DNA from: Nymphaea colorata | Taxonomy: Eukaryota > Streptophyta > Magnoliopsida > Nymphaeales > Nymphaeaceae | Assembly: GCF_008831285.2 (NCBI RefSeq) | Contig: NC_045149.1 | Coordinates: forward strand, 20,413,035 to 20,477,034 | Direction of reading: 5' to 3' | Length of the DNA: 64,000 bases | Shown: piece after piece, positions 24,831 through 35,259 of the stretch | Layout of the letters: each line of letters starts with the position of its first letter | Numbering within the stretch: the first letter of the stretch is position 1 | Notes under the pieces: generated by a model | The model's database searches: none | What the model saw: only the letters and a program-made list of their open reading frames with translations | Told to the model about the DNA's origin: nothing | Translations under genes and position numbers: made by a program

Positions 24831-25297
24831 GTTCCCTCAGACATCGCTGCTTCTTGAGCAGAGAAATTCTTTCCTGGCAAACCATTTTCCATACACTTCA
24901 AACGAAATCAAAAGTTGAGAAAGTTATTCTTATTTAGTCCTTCTTTCTCTTTCCATGTCTCCACTCTAAACACAAATTAAACTCTCTGCTGATTAACTTT
25001 AGTAGGATGCAGGGGCTGAGGCAGGTGTGCCCTATTACCCACATAAACCTAACAAAAGTACTTTTTTTCATATTCATACTTTACGGCAACTTTTTTTATT
25101 TACATATTAATGCCACTTAAAAAATTAAAATTTTATAACTGGTGCCCTTTAGCTAAAATTTTCTACCTCCACTGCTGGTGGGATCGAGTACTGAGGTTCA
25201 CATCCATTTTTGTTTCTGCCATTGGAGAAAAAAGAGGATGCAATCAAATTCCATGAGACAATGTGGAACAGCAAGTGAATTTGGCAGTGGGAAAGCT

Positions 25298-26350
25298 AGG
25301 GATGTCAATAAATCCAAATTAGATTCCATATCCAATTGAACCATATGAAAAACTTGGATACGAAAAATTTTGATATCCTATTAAGAACTCGGATTGGATT
25401 TAGATATAAGAAACCACATCTGAACATATTCGAATTTAAGTAAATATTAACTGGCTTCATATCCAGATCAGATATTGTTTTAAATAAATATCAAATTTTC
25501 AAGTTCTATAATATAGTTTAGGTTCAATTTAAAAGTTGAATAGGTTTCAGATGTTAATATAAAAGTTGAATTCGGAATGGATTTGGAAATGAATTCAGAT
25601 TCCGGATTCAGATATTGTATAAGATTTTCTTCATCCAAATTCGAATGTGAATTTGAATCTCAATATGTGGATATCTAAAGAAGTGGTTATGGATATACAT
25701 CTGATTTGAATTCAATCCATTGACATTCATAGGTAAGCGTCTTACATTGGCTTATAAATAACAAAAGTTCCACAAAGGAGCGTCAAGTAAGAATGAAGGG
25801 AATGCAGATGTCTTCCTAGATCTTTTTAGCTATGAGTGTATAAAAATGATGCAAGAGGACTTCTTGATTGCTACTAAGCTAGGATCATATTCAAATTAGA
25901 TATTCGACCAATTTATTTCAAAAAAAAAAGTAGGATATAAAAAGAAAAATTAGCACCCTATTAAGAGATTGGATGAGATTCATAGTTAAGAAATGACATC
26001 TTCTAGGATTTATATTTAGTTTTGGCTAATTACAGTTTGAATTGGGATTGAGAGTCGGTTTTAAATAAATATCCTATATAAAACACCTTTAAAATTTGAA
26101 ATTCAGATCTTAACATATCATGGTGCAGTTGAAATTTGGTTGTGTATTTAGAAGTCAGACTCATATTTGAATGTCACTTTGAAAGTCTGATTTGATTGGA
26201 TTTTGGATTGTAAATTTAAGAATTGAAGCTAAATATGATATAGGATATTCTTTTCACATATTAGAAGGTTATATCTAAATATGTGAATATGTGATAAATT
26301 AAATATTGTAAGGAGTACATCTTATTCAAATCTTATTTGTTGCATCCCTA
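25298..26350. repeat. Degenerate AT-rich repeats with TAGGGATGTCAAT ends
   Basis: The sequence from about 25298 begins TAGGGATGTCAATAAATCC and runs through many 'GAATTTGAATTC'-like words. At about 25732 it ends in an inverted partner (TTGACATTCATA), and a second, more decayed relative fills 25860-26350. Similar sequence recurs near 27908-28360, 50510-50840 and 58600-59065. It is best read as a dispersed family of old non-autonomous elements. Confidence 0.45.
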
Positions 26351-26487
26351 TTAAATATGATATAAATTTCAAAATTATGGGGAGTTCTTCCAGATGATGT
26401 GGGTTTAGGACTTGCAAAGTTGGTCAAATTCACTTCTTGTTTGAATCCACAATATTACCAAAAGCACGGCACACTTCCTGGTGGTCT

Positions 26488-26808
26488 GACATGGGGAAGC
26501 AAGCCAATCTGTTTCAACTTGTGCGTCAATTGCCTCTCTTTTACAGTATAAGGAACTTGATGCTTCGAGAGATTCAAAATAGGAACTGACCGCCGACATG
26601 GGGAAGCAAGCCAATTTGCTTCAACTTGTGCGTCAATTGCCTCTCTTTTACAGTATAAAGAACTTGATGTTTCCAGAGATTCAAAACAGGAACTGACCGC
26701 CGACATGGGGAAGCAAGCCAATCTGCTTCAACTTGTGCATCAATTGCCTTTCTTTTACAGTACAAGAAACTTGATGCTTCGAGAGATTCAAAACAGGAAG
26801 TGACCGCC
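26488..26808. repeat. Three tandem copies of a 107-bp unit
   Basis: Copies begin GACATGGGGAAGCAAGCC at 26488, 26595 and 26702, exactly 107 bp apart, with only a few differences. Because 107 is not a multiple of three, the reading frame shifts in each copy, so the repeat is not a protein repeat. It does create three overlapping, similar but spurious - strand frames. Confidence 0.9.
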
Positions 26809-27651
26809 TACCAAACCCCGTTCGGATTTACGCCAACCCCCTCGGAGACCAAGAACTTACACATGAGCTGGTGTGGGTCCAGTTGGATTGTTATTCTAAT
26901 TTGTCCAACTTGGTAGTTGACATGAAACCTGAGTTGATTCACTTACATCTGCTTATGAATTGGCTGGGTTATGCAAAATCGTTGTCCTTGAAGAAAATTT
27001 TTCATCTTCAAATGATGTTAGAAGAGACCTTTACATGGTTGTTGCCTGCGATGTTTCTTAAGGTTGCGGTCCCATCGAATTCAAATCCCTGCAGGTCCAT
27101 GATAATGGGTCAAGCAATCAATGATATTTAGTGCATTCATCGATTCCATCGACCAAATAACTCAAATCTCATAAATATGCTGAAAGGATGGGAATACTTA
27201 CTGCATTTCATCAAGAATATATGTTTTGTGAATGCCAATATGTTCTTAAATAAGCACTTGCAATGTGAGCAAGTGTATGCTTTTATAGTTCTAAGGATTC
27301 GTTGCTAGTATCTTAACAAGAAAAATGACAGCATATCTAGAACTTCTTTCTGAGGTTAATTTGAGTTGTTCTGGAGAAAAGAGAGGGAAAAGAGTAGGGA
27401 CAAGAACCGGTTCATTTGGCATCTACAATGGCACACATAATCTCAAGATCAACACTCCTCAATACCATCAAGCGAAAAAGACGCTGACACAAGTTTGTGC
27501 CTAAACCCAGTCCAGTGTTCAGAGGCCTTGCTCGGGCTCGGGCCTGACTCCCTTATCTCACACTAACTCTCTCGTTTAGTAAAGTGAGAAACTGTTTTTT
27601 GACTAAAGAGACTTGTTCATCTCCAAAACGCCATATGCGGAGAAAGCAAGG

Positions 27652-27696
<45 letters not shown>

Positions 27697-28775
27697 GTTT
27701 TCAAAACTATTGTTTAAATGTTGCCACTTTTTAAATTTTGAAAAGCGCATTTTCTTTGTGTAATATGCATACCAACGTGTTATATTTACTACATTTATTT
27801 ATTTTTTTAAATATTCATACCCACTTAACTTTTGTGTCAAATTTGAAGAGTAAAAGGTCTCCCATCTAAACTTCAAGAATGTTATGTTCATATTTCAAAG
27901 AGAAATAGGGATGTCAATATATCTAATTTGCGTTGGACATACGATCGAACGATTTAAAAAAATGGAATATGAAAAAAAGATTAAGATTTTAATAAGAAAT
28001 TAGATAAGAATTAAAATTAACAAAAAAATGTAATATGAAAAAAAGATTAGAAATTTAATAAGAAATTAGATAAGAATTAGAATTAACAAGTGACATTTTA
28101 TCCGATTCAGATTCAGGATTTACTTTTAAACCAATGTCTTATAACCAACCTCCTTACACATAGAAAATCAGCCAAATTCAGTTCAAAATTCATATTTGGA
28201 TGTGAATGTAAACATCAGATTCAATTGTAAAATCAGGTTTTGTAGATAAGGTTTTTTTTTTCTTTCATATTTGAATTCAAATTCAAATTCGAATTTGAAC
28301 TTGCCAAAGTTGATATGATTAAGAATATATTTAATTCGAATCCAGTCAGTTAACATCTGTAAGTAGAATAAAAAATGCCTGAATGAACGCAAAGTCAAAA
28401 ACAGCCTAGCAGCATGTGCCCCTCCTTCTATTTAATTCGACGTTGGAAGGCAGATGCGCTTCTTAAATTTGGATTTTAAAGCATTCATGATTCGCCAACG
28501 CCACTGTAAGTTGAAACAGCCAGGCCCACGGCCTTTAGAAAATTGAATTCAAACAGTCGCAGTGAAATGCAAGCAGAAACTGCCAATCCGCAGAATTCAT
28601 TCTGAAACAAGATATGACTATTAAATTAAGACGAGCCACCGCTCGCCATAATGCATTACAGGAAGAAACAGTAGCAGAAAAAGGAAGGCAAGTGCAGGAG
28701 AAAGAGACACGGAACAGAGGCAAAGACTCCAGAGCGAAACCACCGACAACGAAAGCATCTCAAAGAAGAAGGAAC
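26809..28775. other. Intergenic DNA, no gene seen
   Basis: AT-rich sequence with an (AT)n/(GA)n tract at about 27652-27698 and a ~68-bp AT-rich near-duplication around 27957-28090. The open frame at 26871-27131 has no recognised domain, and I do not call it a gene. Confidence 0.45.
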
Positions 28776-29314
28776 TCAGAGTCCAATAAGTGATGCGGGC
28801 AGTAACACGAGCGCCCACCATGGCGTCACGCCCCATCCCAACTTCGTAGCTCCGCTGCTACTGTTCGAACCTGCATTTACGATGAATCGGGACGATGAGA
28901 ACGGAACAGGTTTTCATGTTCTTGACTATTTACCAGATGACGTAAATTTGTTAAAAGAGTATTTTAGACAAGGTATGAAGATGCCATTATGTTTATGAAT
29001 ACTAATTTAATATAAAGCATATTATAAATCAAGTTGATTTGTTAAAAGATACTGACTTTTTATTATTAGAATTGATCCCATAGAGGCTATTATTTTTTTA
29101 TTATTAAAAACACATTTAAACTAAAAAAATTAGATTGGATGGTATCTGGAAGGTTTGACTGAATAAAAAATAGCTTGAATGGTTTGGTTGAACAGGTTAG
29201 GGTTTTGCCTTAATTTATAAGTAAGCACAATATGAAAAGTACAATTCACTTTTCTATATGTACAAAGAATCCCAAGATCAACTACTAAAATTTTCTTTTG
29301 TCAAAGAGCGTGCG

Positions 29315-29351
<37 letters not shown>

Positions 29352-29881
29352 GGTAAATCTAGTTTGATCAGATAACCATTTAATCAAAACTCCAACTTGA
29401 TGGATGGTTAAAACCATAAAAAGAAAAAGGTGATGGTTATTGTCCTTATTGGTCTCACTTTTTTCTCGAAGCAAAACCATGAAACAAGAAAAACTGGAAG
29501 TTGTTCGTTCATGAGAAAATCAACTCATTTTCCTTGCTTTTCCTTTTTCTGTTGGAGAGATTACAGTTGGGGATAAACGAAGAATCCGTCTACAACTCCA
29601 AAAGAAGAACCGATGCATGCGACAAAACATTTTTAGCGGTTGCCAGTGCATCGGCGGCGATCCCAAAGATGCAAATTGCAGGATAACTTCCTACCCACTA
29701 TCCTCCCCAGAATCTGCCTTTCATAGTAATTATCTAAAAAATTTTCAGAGAGAGAGAGAGAGAGAACCTGAACCGGCTCCAGGGGTAGATGAGGGAGACG
29801 GAGTTGCGGATGATGGAGGAGTAGCCGAAGCTGCGGAATCAAACCAGAACAGATACATGAGAGAGAGAGAGAGCGAGAGAG

Positions 29882-29916
<35 letters not shown>

Positions 29917-30261
29917 CATACTAGTGTTGCAGAGGCTGAGACCGGCTTTGATGCCGCAGAGTCCAGGCAACTCCATCGCTCTCGTCTTGTTGAGTCCGAG
30001 AGTTTGAAAGATAGTGTCTTGTTTGTAGAGGTCACAGAGGCAGGAGAGCTCCTTGCTCACCGCGTTGTTGAGGGCGCTGCAGCATTTGCTATCCGGCTTC
30101 GTCGACGCATTGGAGATGTCCTTCTGGCACACCACCAGATCGTTGACGCATGTGGAAGTACCCTGGGCGCTCACACCTCTTCCTCCCATCCCCACCATCG
30201 CCGCCGCCGCCGCCACCACCACCATCAGCACCGCCACCCTTCCTCCTACCCCCTTCTCCAT
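28776..30261 (-). CDS. LTPG-like GPI-anchored lipid transfer protein, cluster copy 1
   Basis: Three exons: 29922-30261, 29768-29830 and 28776-28870, together 498 nt (165 residues). Exon 1 holds a signal peptide of ~32 residues and an eight-cysteine lipid-transfer fold (C...C...CC...CLC...C...C, including SKCCSAL and LSCLCDL). Exon 2 is a 63-nt mini-exon coding a Ser/Pro/Thr linker (SATPPSSATPSPSS). Exon 3 codes the tail GWGVTPWWALVLLPASLIGL, a typical C-terminal GPI-attachment signal with no residues after it. All introns are phase 1 with GT-AG ends. The start is the ATG at 30261; the frame is open further upstream, but that part lacks a signal peptide. LTPG proteins sit on the outer face of the plasma membrane and help export wall lipids such as cutin, wax or suberin precursors; the ligand here is unknown. 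It heads a row of five related genes on this strand. Confidence 0.87.
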
Positions 30262-30515
30262 CCTCTCTCGCTTCCTTCCAATGGAGATCGGTTCTGAAGA
30301 AGAAAAGGTACTTATACGATCGAGGGGACGAGTAAACCGGATATACGCGGAAAATAAATGTCCTGGAAAAAATTTTTCACCGAGCGATCGCGGTGACCAG
30401 GGGAAACCAAGTTGGGCTGCAAACGAGGGATGTCTTCTACAGGAACGCGTTGAAGTTCCGTGGGCCCCGCCTTTCCTCAAAGAGTCCCGTGGCGCCGCGA
30501 TCCGATAAGAACGAG

Positions 30516-30764
30516 GGATGTCTGTGTCAAGGGGCATAACGTAGCTGGTTGGGTTAGGGGCCTGTACTAAGGCAGGTCTCTAGTTCGATTCCCGTGGGTG
30601 TTATGTTCCTGTGTCTTAAGGCGATAGGGCGCGGCATCTAAGCTGAAGGGTGCACCGTTGCTATCGCTGACACCGATGCATCTCACGACCCCGGAGACAG
30701 GAGGAATGGGAGGGGGCCTTCGGGCCTTTTTCGGGCGGTGGGATTAATACCCCTTGCTCACCCG
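30516..30764 (+). mobile_element. tRNA-derived SINE with Pol III promoter boxes
   Basis: Box A (TAGCTGGTTGG, 30542-30552) and box B (AGTTCGATTCC, 30582-30592) lie 29 bp apart, as in tRNA-type Pol III promoters. No tRNA can fold here. The element is about 235-250 bp and has no poly-A tail. It is flanked by AAGAACGAG at 30507-30515 and 30765-30773, the core of an imperfect target duplication. Near the 3' end GGCC-TTCG-GGCC followed by five T (from about 30716) forms a short UUCG-capped hairpin. It lies just upstream of the first LTPG gene, in the opposite orientation. Confidence 0.65.
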
Positions 30765-30773
30765 AAGAACGAG

Positions 30774-31896
30774 AGACATCTTGTACGCATTCTGAAATGC
30801 ACGAAACTAGGTGTTCCAGTACCAGATTCGTAGAACGCGTAGGAACAGGTGCGCCAGCGTACCTGGGTTACATGCACATTCCTAAACAAAACAAATAAAA
30901 ATATTCTTAATAAAATACAAAAGAAGGGTTTTGATAGAATAACAAAGAGATTGTAAAAAGACTAAAGCGTACACTTCTGTTTTGGAGGAGTGTATATTTG
31001 TTGCTGGATCGATCTCATCAAACGACTATTCTTCTACTAATTCCTATCCTATCATTTTTCAATATTCCCTCTAATATATATGAAAAGGATATGATAAGGT
31101 GGGCGACATACATTATACATATACTTGAAAGTGGGGCACTAAGACTTTGTTTTGGCTGAGAACAATGTGTATATTTATTACGGTAAAGGGGACGTTGGTG
31201 GAGCTTTAAAGTCAATGAATAATTTTCAACCATTCGGTGAAGGTGACTCCTATCCAGCCCTGCACCATATTGGCCTCTGCTCTTGCACGTTGCTCGGTGG
31301 CCCACAAATCTCGTTGTTGTTAAATGAATTATATCGGTTTTGAGTCCTTTGGGTTCGAGACCTTACGGTTATTTTCTTCTTTAACTCGAATTAGCGTTAA
31401 TTTCATCACAGTTTAAAATTTTAATGAGTTTCCTAACAATATTTTCTACCCCAACCAGATGCCTAACGCCTCTCATACCGATAAGTAACGAAATTTTGGC
31501 TCGATTCAACTCAAAGGAAACAGCTAAGGGTCGTAACTGATAAATTTCAAATGGCATTTTATTTGGGTTGCCCCAATTCTTATCCTAACTTTTAAGGCGG
31601 ATGCGAGCATTTATGTGGTGCAGTCCCTACTCTCCACAGCCACAATTGCTTTGACAAGAATGGGTAAAGATAATGACCCAGCTTTAGCAGGAACTGTGTT
31701 TAAATCGATCATTTTGTGGATTTGGGTTGTTTTGAACCGGACTCCTATTTTCCTTTCGGGCTCAGAAAGTGGCGTGGCTTAGTACAATAGAACGGGACAA
31801 TCAATGGAGTGATGGACCCAATACACGATCTATAACAGCCAGGTGAAAGAGGGCGCCCCTTTAGCTTTATAAAATTTAATTGATGTGTTCTCAAAG
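30774..31896. other. Intergenic DNA, no gene seen
   Basis: The sequence between the SINE and the tRNA-Arg terminator shows no gene, RNA or bounded transposon. Confidence 0.5.
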
Positions 31897-31902
31897 AAAA
31901 AA
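31897..31902 (-). terminator. Pol III T-run terminator of tRNA-Arg
   Basis: A run of six T on the - strand lies 14 bp past the mature 3' end of the tRNA, the usual form and distance of a Pol III stop. Confidence 0.75.
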
Positions 31903-31915
31903 GACGGTGGAGAAG

Positions 31916-31988
31916 CGCGCCAGGTAGGGGTCGAACCTACGACTTTCTGCTTAGGAAACAGACGCTCTATCCACTGAGCTACAGGCGC
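31916..31988 (-). tRNA. tRNA-Arg (anticodon CCU)
   Basis: The 73-nt sequence folds as a complete intronless cloverleaf. It has acceptor GCGCCTG paired with CTGGCGC (one U-U mismatch), D-arm GCTC/GAGC, an anticodon stem TCTGT/GCAGA (G-U closing pair) holding the loop TTCCTAA, and T-arm GTAGG/CCTAC with TTCGACC. The discriminator is G. The anticodon CCT reads AGG arginine codons. The internal box B GGTTCGACCCC is intact and a T6 run follows, so it is probably functional. It lies between LTPG copies 1 and 2. Confidence 0.95.
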
Positions 31989-33092
31989 CTGACATGCCAG
32001 TTTTTCTCAAAAAACTAAATAAGAGTATCTATAGATTCTTATACCTTTTCCCATTTTAATCCCGTCGTGTGACTGCGTTTTACACATAGCTTCTCAATAT
32101 TTCCACCTAAGTAGTTCAGAATCTTGTTTGGTACCGAACATCTTCCCATTTCAAAACCATGAGGCTTGACACCGACAATATATATATGTACGTTCTATAT
32201 AAGTTCGGGTTTATGATCATCACAGCGTCTTCGACAATTGTTATAATCTTTTCATAGAGCATTTGTACCCTTCTTGCTTCAAGTTTGTGTTATTTTTTTT
32301 TAGAACAGAATTTCACATTATTCGGCTTTCTTAATGGCTCTTGTCCAAATTCTGAGAATTCTGATAAGTGGCAGAAGATCTTTATATATATATATATATG
32401 TACCGAAGATAGTGCCCATTATAAAGTCATGTACTTTTATTATGCCAACCAAAAACACAATTGTTGCCACACTTTTTTTAATAAATTGAGGTCAAGCCGC
32501 CACATGTTTGTATTGCCCAACAACTTGGCTCATATATCTAATCCTGCCAAATTGGCGTTAAATAGAGAGATCTTCTAGTTAGCAGAATGACATAATACAA
32601 GAGATCTATTGTTTTTCAATTAATTGTTGGGTCATAATCAGTGACATTATTACTGGCAAGTGACTTAATGCATGTTGCATTGCATAGTGAGCTACCTAGA
32701 AAAATAAACATTTCAACTTGGAAAAACCAAAGAATCAACAAACAAGCCCCAAGATGCATAATGTGAGCTCAGATGTCAATTTGAATCTTGTAGGTGCTAC
32801 TTAGTTATATTGTAAATGGTGGCAGATATTACTCTCGAGTTGAAAAGAATAACCATAAGTTTCTGGCATTGTTGTTCCCTCATTCCGCTCATTGAGTAAG
32901 ATTAAACAAGCAAGAAAACTCAAACACACAATTAACACAAAGGCTTCTGGCAGGATGAATAACTGATGGAATGTCTCCCACCTCAAAAGTGGATTCTTTG
33001 TTGCAGACAAAATTAACTAAAACACTCAAGTGAACTGTTTCCAAGATAATCATGCCAATTTGGGGAAGATGGTATCGTAATTCATGCATAGC
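31989..33092. other. Intergenic DNA, no gene seen
   Basis: This is the sequence between the tRNA and the end of LTPG copy 2, including that gene's 3' flank. A short (TA)n run occurs at about 32380-32398. Nothing else is supported. Confidence 0.5.
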
Positions 33093-35259
33093 TCAAGGGA
33101 TGAGGATGCTGGCAAGAATCCATGCAGTGGCAGCATTGCCAATGGTCAATCTTGAAACTTTGCTCTGAGTGCCTGAGTTACGGCCTGCAGAGAGATCAAC
33201 CTCATATATTAGAAGCCTAAAACGCTATTTGAGTGTAGAAATTGCTACAACCAACAGTGTGCCGCTTTTTTGGTCTAGGAGTAGTTAGAGTTAGGGATGT
33301 ACAATGAGCAAGCCCGCCTCTAGTCACACTGCTTTGCTCGAGCTCGAGTCAAGCTTTATGAGGCAAGCTCGTGCTTGACCTGGTAAATTGAGTTTTCATC
33401 AAAAAACACTGATATACCTTTCAAGATTAACAAATAGAGGACAAAATCCGAGCAAGTTTAAACAAGTCGAGCTCATGCAGCTCGAACTTGACTTGTTTTT
33501 AACTCGATTTTCAACTCAAGTTCGAGCTCAAGTCCTTCATTAAATGAGTCGAACTCAAGTTGAATGTAAGCGGGCAAGTTTGAGTTGAGCGCGAGTTGGT
33601 TCGACTCATTGTACATCCCTAGCTATGGTTCAAAACCCAGAAATTCAATACTTGTGTAAGCTTATGCATGTCTAACAATGGTATTATTAGAACTAGAAAT
33701 TTTGGTGAGGAAAGCACGCATAATAAACAAATGTATTTGTGCTATAAGCATTTGCCCTGAAATTTCTCTTTGGCGGTAGTTAACTAGTTGCAAAAGTGAC
33801 ATGCTTAAATAAGATACTTCTAGAGCCACTTTAATTTAAACAAATCGTATAAAAGTTCTTAAGATCCGAATTAAGGAAAAAGTCAGCCCAATCAGCTTAG
33901 GTCTTTCTTCTCAAAACTAACTGCAAAAGAACTAATCATCTTATTTGCAAGAATGATTTGCACATACTCCTGTATTATTCAATAAATTTCCAAAGTATGG
34001 CCTAGTTACATATGCAAGCTCAGTTTCTATGTTTTCTTATTTGTTGAAGAAAAGAATTTCGCGTAGAAAGTTGAGAACTACCCAACCAAGTTCTCGGGGC
34101 CTGTTTTTTAGAATAAATGTGGAATTCATGAAGCTGAAAACTATATGAGACGTGCATATCATTCAAGCCATGTTACTAAGAAAGAGAGAGAGAATGAGAG
34201 GGCGAGAGAGAGAACCTGGAGGTGAACCTGGAGATGAAGGTGATGCTGGTGCTGATGCAAATTCATTGGAAGCTGTACATGTACAAAAACAAGGAAACCT
34301 ATATAAACATAAGAGAGAAATTTTATTTTTTATATAACTTTGCATGATGTCATATCTTACGAACCTGTTTGGCATTAGGAACAAAGTATAAGTGTTTCGT
34401 GATTGCTCTTCAAAATTGTGGTAAATTCATTGAACATTTGAGCAAGTATCCCAAGAATCTATCCCAATTTTGCGGTAGGTTTATAGAATACTCACATGAT
34501 ATTCTTAGAGAGTGACTTTTGTGTGCGCCACTCGGTGCACACAAGGCATGTACGCCAAAAAACGGGGTTGGAGTTGTGATTGGAAATTATTTACGTGCTT
34601 TTGTGTGCGCCACTTGGTGCACACAAGACATATACACCAATTTTTAGTCTTTTCATTTTCTTTCGGTTTTCTTTTTGTCTTTACAAAAAGTTCTCTTTTT
34701 CTATTAGCCAATGTAGTTTTAGCCATTAAGCATATGGTGCATCAGACGGCTCCATAAATCACCAACCATAGGACCATAACTCATAAATCAGTTTACATAT
34801 TTTTCATGTATATTAACCAATGTACTTGCTTTCAAAATCATGTATATGTCTATTAAGAAAAACGGAGGCGAGACGATCAATTAAAAAATACAAGATGAAA
34901 TACCCACCGATGTTGCAAAGGCTGAGAAAATTCTGGATACCGCAGAGGGCAGGTATCTCAAGGGCCCTCGACCGGCTGAGAGGTTGGCTGCCGCCATGCT
35001 CGAAGAAGCTGGCCGAAGATGAGTTGTAGAGGCCGCAGATGCAGTCCAACTCTACGGTGATGGCCATCCGAAAAGAGGCGCAGCAGTACTTCCCCGGCTC
35101 CACCAAACCGCTCTGAATGGCAGCAAGGCACGGGTACATGTACTTGGCACAGGAAGGCAACTCCTCCCCTGCAGCCCTTCCTCCTCCTCCTCCTCCTATA
35201 ATGGCTATAACCACCACCATCACCGCCACCACCATTGATTCCCTCAACCCTTTTTCCAT
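33093..35259 (-). CDS. LTPG-like GPI-anchored lipid transfer protein, cluster copy 2
   Basis: Exons 34908-35259, 34216-34272 and 33093-33184 join to 501 nt (166 residues). Exon 1 codes a signal peptide ending in a glycine run (IIGGGGGG) and the eight-cysteine fold with KYCCASF and LDCICGL. Exon 2, only 57 nt, codes the linker SNEFASAPASPSSPGSPP. Exon 3 codes a basic-then-hydrophobic end with LTIGNAATAWILASILIP, a GPI signal. Both introns are phase 1. For exon 1 I chose the donor ATCG|GTGGGT rather than a GT four bases later, because only the first keeps the frame into exon 2. A 331-bp hAT-type MITE sits in the second intron. The role is expected to be that of other LTPGs, lipid carriage at the outer plasma membrane; partners and ligand are not evident. 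Confidence 0.85.
33292..33622. mobile_element. 331-bp hAT-type MITE in an LTPG intron
   Basis: Perfect 17-bp terminal inverted repeats TAGGGATGTACAATGAG bound a GAGTCGAG-rich, non-coding core of the same family as the element at 24337-24830. The flanking 8-mers GTTAGAGT and GCTATGGT agree at five of eight positions, so the target duplication has decayed. It lies wholly in the second intron of LTPG copy 2, away from splice sites. Confidence 0.8.

Noticed and set aside
26405-26765. Three overlapping similar - strand frames that might suggest a repeat protein
   Set aside because: They come from the 107-bp triplication read in shifting frames; 107 is not a multiple of three.
26488-26808. CRISPR-like array
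   Set aside because: The repeats are contiguous 107-bp units without spacers, and the genome is a plant's.
29617-30297. 226-codon + strand frame with Glu/Arg and His/Pro repeats
   Set aside because: It is antisense to LTPG copy 1 and runs through its (CT)n tracts; composition is driven by microsatellites.
30262-30537. N-terminal extension of LTPG copy 1
   Set aside because: The frame is open upstream, but the peptide is not a signal sequence and the hydrophobic leader begins at the ATG at 30261.
34163-34384. Separate 73-residue - strand protein
   Set aside because: Its Ser/Pro part is the linker mini-exon of LTPG copy 2; the rest is intron.
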